A stretch of 64,000 nt of DNA from Bacteroidales bacterium (GTDB lineage: Bacteria > Bacteroidota > Bacteroidia > Bacteroidales > UBA3824): positions 17,376 through 81,375 of the forward strand of contig JAFPYR010000083.1 of NCBI GenBank assembly GCA_017412115.1, written 5' to 3'. The translations under genes and the position numbers were made by a program. Positions 35,877 to 44,941 of this stretch are shown in pieces. The notes under the pieces are model-generated. The model did not search any database. It saw only the letters and a list, made by a program, of their open reading frames with translations, and was not told where the DNA came from. How positions within the stretch are numbered: position 1 is the first letter of the stretch; each line of letters opens with the position of its first letter.

Positions 35877-38090
35877 ATGAAATTTTTTAAAGTATTTTTA
35901 GTAGTAATACTCTTGATGGTGCTTTCCATTGCGGGGTATTTCGGTTACAAAACTTATTTGAAGAGCAGGTCATCGACGGACGCATTTTCTGCCGTGCCTG
36001 ATGATGCTTTTTTTGTGGCTCAGACCAACGATTTGTCCAAGGCGTGGAACGATTTGAGTAAAAGTCAGTTTTGGGCGTATCTTAAAACGACGGAATATTT
36101 CTCCGATATTAATGAAGATATCGAAACCGTTGATAAATTTTTGAAAGATAATGCCGTAACCCGCAAAATCCTTGAAAACCGTGAACTACTTGCCTGCGGT
36201 ATGAAAACCGATAATAATTGGGATATGGCGTATATTATTGATTTGCAAGAGTTTTCAAAATATTATGATGAAATTTCAGCATCGCTCGGACTCCTTAGCG
36301 GTTACAGCCTGAAGAAAACGCTTTGCAGAATATCTCAAGAGAATCAATACGAAATTTATACTCTTACCGACAAGACCGACAATACGTTTCAGATAAATCT
36401 TACGTTAGCTGACAACATCTTGATTATCAGCCTTGACAGAAATGTCGTAGAAAAAGTTTTAAAAAATTTCAACACTGGTTATTGGGCTGAAAACAGCAAT
36501 TTTGAATTTGTTTCTTCCGAACTTTTAACGGGAAACGACGTTAAGTTTTTTGTTAACTTTAAGCAGCTTGACAAAATTTATTCGCTATATTCTGCTGAAA
36601 AATCCGAAAGTCTTGACATGATTTGTCAGTCGCTTGTTTATTCGGTTATGAATCTTGAATTGTTTGACGATCAAATCGAACTTTCAGGCCGTACATCTTT
36701 GGATTCGGTTTATTCGTATTTGAGGGCTTTTGCGAGTGTAGATCCCGGCAAAACAAGGGCTTATGAAATAATTTCAAATCAGACGGCATTGTATTTTAGT
36801 CTTGCATTCAACGATTTCAAAAGTTTTTATGACGCTTTGATTCAGGAGTATGTCCGTGGCAACAAAGCCGAGTATGAGGATATGCAAAAAAATATTTCCC
36901 TTGTTGAAAAACTCCTCGGCATCAGTATTCAAAACGATTTCTTGGGTTGGATAGGACAGGAAATTACGATTGCAAAACTTCGTCCTTTGAGCGAAAAATC
37001 CCGCGATATTGATGCTGCCGTTTTGATTCAAGCCGACAAAATTGACAATGCTAAAGCGCATTTGGGCAATATTATAACGCATTTGAACAAGCGCACGCCA
37101 ATAAAATTCAAAACCGAGGCTTACAGAAATTTTGAAATTAATTATTTAGGTTTGAAAGGGTTTTTCAAAATGTTTTTCGGAAAATTGTTTTCAAAAATCG
37201 AAAAACCATATTTCACTTATATCGAGGATTATGTCGTTTTTGCTAACTCTCAAGAAGTTTTGAAACAGATTATCGACGATTATCTTCAAGGCAGAACGAT
37301 GGTAAAATCCATGAAATTCGATAATTTTAAATCTTGTTTCAACAAAAAATCCAATGTAACGGCGTATATTCAGACTCCGAAACTTTTTGAAACGTTTTTG
37401 AAATATTCCACCCCCGAGGAGAAAAAGGACATTGAAAACAACCGTGAATTAATCAATAGTTTTGCCCGGCTCGGTTTTCAGCTTGTAAACGGCGGCGGTT
37501 TGTTTAAAACGAAATTTGCAATTCAATACGATTCTACGGCCTTGAGCGAGGATATTGCGCAGAAGACCGAAAGTTTAGCAGAAAATTCGCTTAATATCGA
37601 AGATATTGATTCATTGCGTTTTAAAGTCGTTTTGGGAGATGAGACTTTGGAAGACGGACCTTGCAATGTGCTTTATGATAGTATTCAAAAAACGCATTTT
37701 GAGGGTAACGTTTCTAACAACAAGGCTAACGGCATTTGGCGTACTTATTACGAAAGCGGTTATCTTTTTGCAACGGCTAATTATCAGTACGGAATGTTGA
37801 ACGGTACGGCATATTTTTACCGTAATGCCCCCGGTCAAAAATTAATGGCGGAGGCTACATATTCTGCTGACGAGTTGAACGGTTATTACATTGAGTATTA
37901 TAACAACGGCAATATCAAAGCCAAAATTAATTACGAAAACGGCAGACGGCATGGCGACTGTACGTATTATTACGAAAACGGCAATATGCGTTATCAGTGC
38001 AAATACAAAAAAGGCGAACGTTCCGGCAAAGCCGTTGTCTACAACGACAAAGGGAAAAAAATCGGCAAACTTGATGCCGATAATTATTAA
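35877..38090 (+). CDS. Membrane-anchored DUF3352-like protein with C-terminal MORN-type repeats
   Basis: 737 residues from the ATG at 35877; the frame is open further upstream but there the sequence is the antisense of ssb. A single N-terminal helix (about 4-24) anchors it. Residues about 30-590 resemble DUF3352-type proteins (AVPDDAFFVAQTND, WIGQEITIAKL). The last ~130 residues hold YwqK/MORN_2-like repeats: GIWRTYYESGYLFATANY, LNGYYIEYYNNGNIKAKINY and HGDCTYYYENGNMRYQC. Most of the protein should lie in the periplasm. Function unknown; the fusion of these two parts is unusual to my eye. Its stop overlaps mltG by 4 nt. Confidence 0.8.
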   Translation: MKFFKVFLVVILLMVLSIAGYFGYKTYLKSRSSTDAFSAVPDDAFFVAQTNDLSKAWNDLSKSQFWAYLKTTEYFSDINEDIETVDKFLKDNAVTRKILENRELLACGMKTDNNWDMAYIIDLQEFSKYYDEISASLGLLSGYSLKKTLCRISQENQYEIYTLTDKTDNTFQINLTLADNILIISLDRNVVEKVLKNFNTGYWAENSNFEFVSSELLTGNDVKFFVNFKQLDKIYSLYSAEKSESLDMICQSLVYSVMNLELFDDQIELSGRTSLDSVYSYLRAFASVDPGKTRAYEIISNQTALYFSLAFNDFKSFYDALIQEYVRGNKAEYEDMQKNISLVEKLLGISIQNDFLGWIGQEITIAKLRPLSEKSRDIDAAVLIQADKIDNAKAHLGNIITHLNKRTPIKFKTEAYRNFEINYLGLKGFFKMFFGKLFSKIEKPYFTYIEDYVVFANSQEVLKQIIDDYLQGRTMVKSMKFDNFKSCFNKKSNVTAYIQTPKLFETFLKYSTPEEKKDIENNRELINSFARLGFQLVNGGGLFKTKFAIQYDSTALSEDIAQKTESLAENSLNIEDIDSLRFKVVLGDETLEDGPCNVLYDSIQKTHFEGNVSNNKANGIWRTYYESGYLFATANYQYGMLNGTAYFYRNAPGQKLMAEATYSADELNGYYIEYYNNGNIKAKINYENGRRHGDCTYYYENGNMRYQCKYKKGERSGKAVVYNDKGKKIGKLDADNY

Positions 38091-39121
38091 TGAATCCCTT
38101 TTCTGTCGAGTTCTTTTTGAAAGTCTTTAGCGTGCCGTTTTTGATCTTCGTAACTCTTTGAGAAAAAATGGTATCCGCTAAAGTCGCTTTTTGCGCACAT
38201 ATACAAATAATCGTTGTGTTCATAATCAAGAACGGCTTTTAATGCGCTTTCTTCAGGAAAACAGATAGGAGAGGGCGGAAGTCCGGGATTTTTGTAAGTG
38301 TTGTAAGGCGAGTCGGTTTCAAGCATTTTTCCCGAAACTCTTTTTATAGAAAAATCGCCTAACGCAAAAATTAGTGTCGGACAGCTTTGAAGCGGCATTC
38401 CGATTTTTAGGCGGTTGATATAAAGTCCTGCTATAATCGGCTGTTCTTCTTTGTGTTGAGCTTGTTCCATTTGAACTATCGAGGCTAAGGTGCTGACCTC
38501 CAACGGTGTTAAATTTATTTTAGCGGCTTTGGCTTTGCGTTCCTCATTCCAAAACTTTTTATAATAACCATACATTTTTTCGATGAATTTTTCTGCCGAA
38601 GTGTTCCAATACATTTGATAAGTATCGGGAATAAACATAGCCGAACAACTCATGTGGTCAAAACCGTATTTGCTTATAAAATTATCATCTTGCAAAAGTG
38701 AGAAAAGATAATTGCTGTCAATGTCAATTTGATGAGCAACCCTTGAACATAACTGCTTGATTGTACGGATATTATTGAAAGTCAGATTTACCGGTGACTG
38801 CTCTCCCGAGCGCAAAAGGTTTATAATAGCGTTGTTGCTCATGCCGTCTTGAATTTTATAACGCCCCGGTTTAATTTTGTTAGGGTAGTTTTTCCTTTGA
38901 GCCGTAAATTCAAACATTGTTTTGTCCTCTACACGGAAATTGGCGTAAAGAGAATCTTTAACAGTGTTGAAATCAGCATCTTGCGGAATATAAAGATAAT
39001 TTTTGCCGTTTAAAAAAATGTTCGGCGAAAAAACTTTACGGTATATAATGTAACCCGTAATTGATGCGGCAAGAATTAAAAATCCAGCCGTGAAACTTAT
39101 TAATTTAACTGCTTTTTTCAT
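38087..39121 (-). CDS. mltG: Endolytic murein transglycosylase MltG
   Basis: Cuts nascent glycan strands and so releases them from the synthesis machinery. About 344 residues from the ATG at 39119-39121 (MKKAVKL): one N-terminal transmembrane helix, a LysM-like region, then the YceG core with ASIVQMEQAQ (catalytic Glu), LYINRLKIGMPLQSCPT, SPYNTYKNPGLPPSPIC and YHFFSKSYEDQ. It is a minus-strand gene between two + strand genes and overlaps the preceding one at its 3' end. Confidence 0.93.
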   Translation of the reverse strand: MKKAVKLISFTAGFLILAASITGYIIYRKVFSPNIFLNGKNYLYIPQDADFNTVKDSLYANFRVEDKTMFEFTAQRKNYPNKIKPGRYKIQDGMSNNAIINLLRSGEQSPVNLTFNNIRTIKQLCSRVAHQIDIDSNYLFSLLQDDNFISKYGFDHMSCSAMFIPDTYQMYWNTSAEKFIEKMYGYYKKFWNEERKAKAAKINLTPLEVSTLASIVQMEQAQHKEEQPIIAGLYINRLKIGMPLQSCPTLIFALGDFSIKRVSGKMLETDSPYNTYKNPGLPPSPICFPEESALKAVLDYEHNDYLYMCAKSDFSGYHFFSKSYEDQKRHAKDFQKELDRKGIH

Positions 39122-39179
39122 GTTATTAACCAAAAATAATCTGCAATTTTAATCATTTTTTGTTTAAACTAAAAAAAAA

Positions 39180-39226
39180 TTTGGTACTCTTGAGGATATT
39201 TAATAATTTTATCCGATTATAATCGG
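39180..39226 (+). promoter_or_regulatory. Promoter and palindrome before the STAND-TPR gene
   Basis: TTTG (39180-39183), 20 nt, TAATTTTA (39204-39211, one off consensus). A perfect 14-bp palindrome CCGATTATAATCGG at 39213-39226 covers the expected start site and could be an operator. Confidence 0.5.
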
Positions 39227-39260
39227 GCTTAAGAGGAAAGTTTATTGTATTGAATAACAG

Positions 39261-42200
39261 ATGGTTAGAAAAGCGAATACTTTTATCGGACGTGATGTAG
39301 AACTCAGCATTTTGAGTCAAGCCTTTGATAAAGCGGCCTTAGGAGACGGACAGGCTGTATTTATTCACGGCGTTTTGTGTGTTGGAAAAACTTCTCTTTT
39401 GGAAAATTTCCTCGAGAGCATCAAAGATAAAGATTGTTATCTTTTAAGATTTTCAGTAGGGCATTATCCTATATGCAGCAGTTATAAAATTATAACACAA
39501 AACGAAGATTTTTTCGGCAGTCTTGATAATTATTTATCGCAAAGGCCTGAAGAAACGGGTTATAATCTTGATAAATTTTTAAGGCAAAAGTCAGAGGAGA
39601 AAATCATTGTTTTGGCAGTGGACAACGGCAGTTTTATAGATACTGAGAGCCGCGGCGTGATAAAATCTTTGATTGCTTCGTTGGGAAAAAATCCTTACAA
39701 AATCTTGATGATTTTTACCTCAACGCCAACAACAGACGTTTTTTTAAATTACAAATATCTCTCCGCCCCGCTGATTTCTAACCATGAAGAATTTTTCTGC
39801 TCAGCCGATGAAAGTCCTAAAAATTCTATCAATATAAATCTTTCGGGCATTAAACTTGCCGATATTTTGTGGCTTATTAATCAGAAATTTCCTAAAAACA
39901 ATTTTGAAAACGATTTGGCCAACAAAATTCAAAGGTTTTCCTTGGGCAATCCTTTTGTTATCAACGAGGTTTTTAATTATCTGATTCAAAGCGGAGTAGT
40001 TTATCAGGAGGACGGCGTTTACAAAATTGTGAATTATTTGTTTTTGGATAATGTTTCGCTTTCCTTGTTGGAGAATGTCAGAATCACGGATTTGTCAGCC
40101 AAAATTGATGCTTATGACAATTCTAAGAAAATTTCCGACGTGTTTTTTTTCGGCGGAATTGATGTGATAAAACAACTTTGCGAAAATTATTGCAATCATA
40201 TAATTTTTGATACCGAATTAGAAATAAATCTTATAGAACTTTGTGATAAAATTGAGACTTTTTTCTTGGACAAAAATTTTGAAAAGAAAGATGAAATTTT
40301 ACGCAATGTTCATAAAATCAAAGAGTTATATAATAACAAAAACGAACTTTTAAAACCTGAGAAAATCGAGGATTATGATTTTTATCTTAATAAGAGGCTC
40401 TCTAAAGAGGATTTGAAAAGAGTTTTCGGTGTGCTTGAATATTGCCTTCAAGAGTACAGAATGAAGGAGTTAGACGATTTGTCAGACCATGTTTATAATA
40501 GTCTTGATGAAATTTTTCCTGACCAAAAGGACGGATACGGCGAGGCTCTTTACGAGGTTTACAGATTGAAAAACTTAGCTTTAGATAGGTTGAGTTATTT
40601 TAAAAAAGCTTTGGATTTTGCACTTTTGATGATAAAAACCGCTGAGAAATTCAAACTCGGTAACGAAAAAAAATCTAAGGCTTATTCCCGCAAAGGTCTT
40701 GAGGAGCTTGCCTCAAGCGATTTTAAAGGTTCGATTGAAAGTTTTTCCACTGCCGTCGGATATGCCGAAAAAACGGGTGATGAACTTTTGATTTCTATTT
40801 CTAACAATTATTTGGGTATGCCGTATACTTATCTGAACGAATTAAGCAGAGCAATGGTTTTGTTTAAGTATGCAGAAAAAACGGCAATAAAATTGGGTAA
40901 TAGGTTAGCCCTTGCAAGAGCGCGTTTGAATATTGGCATTTTGGATTTTCAGCGCAAATCATACGACGAGGCCGAAAACAATCTTGTTTATACCGAAGTT
41001 ACTTTTTCTGAAGAAAAATGTTACGCCGAGTATGCGCAATATTATTGTTACATGGGCTTGGTTTATGCTGAGACCAACTCGCCTGATTTAGCTAATTTGT
41101 ATATCAGAAAAGCCCTTCAACTCGGTATTCAATATTCTGATATGGCTCTTGTTGGCATTTGTTATTATTATTTGGGAGTTTTGCAGGCGATAAACGGTTT
41201 AGACGACGGGGCTTTGGATTTTTATTATAGAGCCTTGAATATAATTTCGGGTTTCGATAAATTAAGACTTGAAGGCTCTATTTCCATAAGTATCGCCGAG
41301 ATTTTGGGCAAACAAGGCAAATATCAACAGGCCGAACAATATTTTTTGAAAGCGGGCGGAATTTATTCCGGTTTAGGCTTTCAGGCGGGTTTGATTGATG
41401 TTTTTATGGACTTAGGCGATTTGTGTTTCGTTATGGAAGACCTCGAAAACGCCGAAAAATATTATCTCAAATGCGATAAAAAATTTATGAGGATCGATGA
41501 AAAAATCGATTATTATCATATTTTAGCCAATTTGTATTGTTGTAAACAAAACTTTGCCAAAGGTATGGAATTTTTTAACAATGCCCTTACTTTGGCTCGT
41601 GAAAACGCTTTCAGCAAAGAGCAGGCTGAAATTCTCAACGATATGGGAAATATGTATCTCGTATTGGAAAATAATGATTTCGCTTTGAGATGTTATAGTT
41701 TGGCATTGGATATTAACGAACATTTGTGTGATACTGCCTCTCAAAGTCTTAATTACGTGAATTTAGGCACGGTTTACGAACGCAAAAAAGATTTTCTCAA
41801 GGCCTCGGATTGTTATCACAAGGCAACGGAATGTGATAAGAAAAAAAATGATATGTCAAGTCTTGCTGCTAATTTGGAACTCCTTGCTCATGCTTATACT
41901 CAGATTCCGAATTATTCCGAGGCCGTGAAATACTCTCTTGAAGCCTCTGAAACTTACAAAAAATCAGGTAATTATAACAATGCAGCTCAAGCCTTGTGCA
42001 AAGCCTCTGATGTTTTGAGGTTGGATTCAGAATATCAAAGGGCGGAAAGAGTACTTGAGGAGGCTCAAGAAATTTGTCAGACAAGCGGATATATCGAAGG
42101 TTTGGGACTTTGTAGTTTCTATTTGGCTTGTATTCAAAAAGATACTGAAAATTATAAAGAGGCTCTGAAAACTTTTAAAAAGGCTGTTGAATACTTTTTG

Positions 42201-43874
42201 AAAAGCAATCCGACTAATAAATTCCGTTATTTGAGTTTGGATTTTATTGCATTGATTTACGAATATACCGGACGCAAAGAAGAGGCTCTTTTGAATCATT
42301 TGCAATTAGCGGATATTTTCAAAGAGGAGGGCGATTTTGAAAGTCTTGCTCAAAAATATACCGACATTGCCGATTTTATGTCAAATCCCGAAAATGGTGA
42401 GGCTTTGGGCGACAGCTTTTCCGCTAAAAAATATTACACTTTGGCTCTTGAAACCGCAGAGCAGGTCAGCGACGTATATTTAAAAGCCAAATGTTATTAT
42501 TCGGCGGGTGAGTTTCATAACTATTTGGGCGAAAATCAAAAAGGTATCGAACTTATTTTGGAGGCGGCTAAAATTATCGAAGATGCTCATAAAAACGATG
42601 TTGAGGCTGCAAAATATTATTTGATGGCCTCTGATGCGTTTTACGATATTAAGGATTATGACAATGCCGTTCATAATTATCTTTCTGCGGCGGATATTTA
42701 TATCGAAAACGGTGATATTCAACAAACTGCATACGTTTATAATAATATCGGCTACACTTACGATACGATGTCAAGATTCCGTGAGGCGATAAAATTTTAT
42801 CATCAGGCTTACGAGAATTACAAAAAAATCAATTATACTGACGGTATTATCAACAATCTTAAAAACGTAGCCTTAATGTACGAAAGGCTTGAACAATATC
42901 CTGAGGCTGCCTCTTATTACCGCAAAGTCCTTGACGGATTGAAAGATTTTGACTCCGAGTACGAAAAAGCCGAAACAGCTTTGGACGTTGCTCAAAATAG
43001 CCTTAAAGCCGGTTTTGATTACCGTGAGGTCGCAAAATATACCGATATGGCTTACACGTTTTTCAAAAATGCCGACGACGAAATTCAACCGATAATCTGT
43101 CTTGAAAATCTTGCACTGCTTTATTATTCTAACGGTGAGGACAAAAAAGCATTAGGTTTTCAGAAAAAACTTTTGAAAGAACTAAAGGTTGCAAGCGGTG
43201 AGGTTAAAATTCAGATTTATAAATCTTTAGCATCAATTTATTTTCGTCTTTCAGAATATGGCAAAATGTTTGAAATGATTTCCGGGGCAGTTGCTTTGGC
43301 CGGTGAAAATACCGACAATTGGGAAGAAATGGGCGAGGTTTATTACGATTTTGCCGTTTTGCTGCTTTCTGACGATTTGAAATACGCTGATAACGTTTCA
43401 GAGGTTTTTCCCGATAAGACTTTTGCTAAAATTGCCGTGGAATATCTCGAAAACGCCGAAAAAATCGCTAAAGCCGAAAAAGACGATGCCGCTTTTATGA
43501 AAGCAGCCGATTTGAAGGCCGTTGCTAAAAGTTCTTTCGCCAAAATGGATGAAGTTGTTGCTGATTATAAAGAACTTTTGGATTTTGAAAAAGAAAACGA
43601 TACTCAAAAATATGTTGTAAGTCTTTTGGCTCAAGGCGAAATCATGCTCAACAAATTTCAAAATTTTGAAATCGCAGAGCGTTGTTTCGATGAGGCTTAC
43701 AAAATGGCTAAAGAAATCAAATCTCCGGATTTGGCTGTTTTGTCAAGAGGGTACACTTGTTTGAAATATTTTATGCAAGGTATGCCGGGTATGGCTAAAA
43801 TGATTTTGGACAAAGAAAAAGATTATTTCGATTTGATTGTTACAACAGTCCCGGCAATCAAAAAATATTTGTAG
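39261..43874 (+). CDS. Giant STAND-like NTPase with long TPR array
   Basis: 1537 residues, no signal peptide, so cytoplasmic. Residues 1-330 form an AAA_16/ORC-like NTPase: FIGRDVELSIL near 8-18, Walker A GVLCVGKT at 37-44, and a Walker B-like IIVLAVDN ending at Asp121-Asn122, where many STAND proteins have two acidic residues. From about 430 to the end it is a nearly continuous array of TPR and TPR_12-like helix pairs (for example NDMGNMYLVLENNDFALRCY, NNIGYTYDTMSRFREA), roughly 25-30 units. No effector domain (nuclease, TIR, protease) was recognised. It is followed at 24 nt by a TPR protein and envelope genes, which suggests a regulator or scaffold for that cluster. Confidence 0.85.
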   Translation: MVRKANTFIGRDVELSILSQAFDKAALGDGQAVFIHGVLCVGKTSLLENFLESIKDKDCYLLRFSVGHYPICSSYKIITQNEDFFGSLDNYLSQRPEETGYNLDKFLRQKSEEKIIVLAVDNGSFIDTESRGVIKSLIASLGKNPYKILMIFTSTPTTDVFLNYKYLSAPLISNHEEFFCSADESPKNSININLSGIKLADILWLINQKFPKNNFENDLANKIQRFSLGNPFVINEVFNYLIQSGVVYQEDGVYKIVNYLFLDNVSLSLLENVRITDLSAKIDAYDNSKKISDVFFFGGIDVIKQLCENYCNHIIFDTELEINLIELCDKIETFFLDKNFEKKDEILRNVHKIKELYNNKNELLKPEKIEDYDFYLNKRLSKEDLKRVFGVLEYCLQEYRMKELDDLSDHVYNSLDEIFPDQKDGYGEALYEVYRLKNLALDRLSYFKKALDFALLMIKTAEKFKLGNEKKSKAYSRKGLEELASSDFKGSIESFSTAVGYAEKTGDELLISISNNYLGMPYTYLNELSRAMVLFKYAEKTAIKLGNRLALARARLNIGILDFQRKSYDEAENNLVYTEVTFSEEKCYAEYAQYYCYMGLVYAETNSPDLANLYIRKALQLGIQYSDMALVGICYYYLGVLQAINGLDDGALDFYYRALNIISGFDKLRLEGSISISIAEILGKQGKYQQAEQYFLKAGGIYSGLGFQAGLIDVFMDLGDLCFVMEDLENAEKYYLKCDKKFMRIDEKIDYYHILANLYCCKQNFAKGMEFFNNALTLARENAFSKEQAEILNDMGNMYLVLENNDFALRCYSLALDINEHLCDTASQSLNYVNLGTVYERKKDFLKASDCYHKATECDKKKNDMSSLAANLELLAHAYTQIPNYSEAVKYSLEASETYKKSGNYNNAAQALCKASDVLRLDSEYQRAERVLEEAQEICQTSGYIEGLGLCSFYLACIQKDTENYKEALKTFKKAVEYFLKSNPTNKFRYLSLDFIALIYEYTGRKEEALLNHLQLADIFKEEGDFESLAQKYTDIADFMSNPENGEALGDSFSAKKYYTLALETAEQVSDVYLKAKCYYSAGEFHNYLGENQKGIELILEAAKIIEDAHKNDVEAAKYYLMASDAFYDIKDYDNAVHNYLSAADIYIENGDIQQTAYVYNNIGYTYDTMSRFREAIKFYHQAYENYKKINYTDGIINNLKNVALMYERLEQYPEAASYYRKVLDGLKDFDSEYEKAETALDVAQNSLKAGFDYREVAKYTDMAYTFFKNADDEIQPIICLENLALLYYSNGEDKKALGFQKKLLKELKVASGEVKIQIYKSLASIYFRLSEYGKMFEMISGAVALAGENTDNWEEMGEVYYDFAVLLLSDDLKYADNVSEVFPDKTFAKIAVEYLENAEKIAKAEKDDAAFMKAADLKAVAKSSFAKMDEVVADYKELLDFEKENDTQKYVVSLLAQGEIMLNKFQNFEIAERCFDEAYKMAKEIKSPDLAVLSRGYTCLKYFMQGMPGMAKMILDKEKDYFDLIVTTVPAIKKYL

Positions 43875-43898
43875 CTAACAGTAAAAAAATTATAAGGT

Positions 43899-44930
43899 AT
43901 GAAATTCAACAAATTGTTTTTTATGTTTCTGTTTTTTTCTGCCACTGTTTTTGCGCAGACCGATACGAGTGAAACTATTGTCGTGCTCGGCGGTCAAGAC
44001 GGCGCATTAGCTTATAATCAGGGAATTACGGATGCTAACAAAAGAGATTTGGACAAATCTTTGGAAAATTTTTCAAGAGCGTTGGGATATGCTCCGAGAT
44101 ATTCAAAGGCTCTTTACAACCGAGGAATCATTTATTTGGAAAAACAAATGAATAAGGAGGCACTTCAGGATTTAACCGATGCCGTTATCTCCGACAAGGC
44201 AAAACCTCAGTATTATTTAGCAAGGGCAATCGCTCATGCAAGGCTCAAAAATTTTGAAAACGCTTACAAAATGGTGCGTAAAGCCGAATTAATGGATTAT
44301 AACAAAAGCGAAATTCAATATTTTTACGGTTATGTTTATTTCATGGAAGAAAGATACGCTTTGGCGGAAAAATCTTTTACGGAGGCTATCAAATGTAACG
44401 AAAAATTTGCATACGCTTATTGCGACAGAGCTGCTGCCCGTTTTCGTCAGGGAAATCTGAAAGCTGCGTTAGAGGATTATACCAAGGCTTTGGAAATAAA
44501 ACCTAACGCTGTTTTTATTTACACTTTGCGCTCTGAGGTAAAAGCCGCTCAAAATAATTTTAACGGTGCAATCGAGGATATTAATTCCGCAATGGAAATT
44601 GATACCGAAAACGAAGTCATTTATCTCAACGACCGTGCAAATATGTATGTCAGAGCCAAAAAATATAAACTCGCAATCAAGGATTTTAATACTTGCATGG
44701 AAAAATATCCGAAAAATACTGATGCTTACATCAATTACGGCAATATGTTGATGGGACAAAAAAAATACGCCGAGGCTGAACAATATTACACTAAAGCCAT
44801 CGAAAAAGATTACAACAATATTGCTGCCTACAACAACCGGGCTAACGCTAAAGAATTGCAATTCAATCTCAAAGGTGCTGAGGCCGACAAGCGTATTGCA
44901 AAACATTTAATCGAAAAACAAAAACAATAG
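43899..44930 (+). CDS. Secreted TPR-repeat protein
   Basis: 343 residues with a signal peptide (SATVFAQ, about residue 20) and at least seven TPR units from about 45 to the end (SKALYNRGIIYLEKQMNKEAL, AYCDRAAARFRQGNLKAALEDY in pieces, TDAYINYGNMLMGQKKYAEAE). It is likely a periplasmic adaptor. Spacing of 24 nt from the STAND gene and 11 nt to the PorE-like gene makes one operon very likely. No lipobox Cys. Confidence 0.85.
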   Translation: MKFNKLFFMFLFFSATVFAQTDTSETIVVLGGQDGALAYNQGITDANKRDLDKSLENFSRALGYAPRYSKALYNRGIIYLEKQMNKEALQDLTDAVISDKAKPQYYLARAIAHARLKNFENAYKMVRKAELMDYNKSEIQYFYGYVYFMEERYALAEKSFTEAIKCNEKFAYAYCDRAAARFRQGNLKAALEDYTKALEIKPNAVFIYTLRSEVKAAQNNFNGAIEDINSAMEIDTENEVIYLNDRANMYVRAKKYKLAIKDFNTCMEKYPKNTDAYINYGNMLMGQKKYAEAEQYYTKAIEKDYNNIAAYNNRANAKELQFNLKGAEADKRIAKHLIEKQKQ

Positions 44931-44941
44931 TTTTTTTTAAG

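Noticed and set aside
39261..43874. Avs/STAND-type antiphage defence gene
   Set aside because: No nuclease, TIR, protease or other effector domain was seen and the neighbours are envelope genes rather than defence genes; left as an open possibility only.
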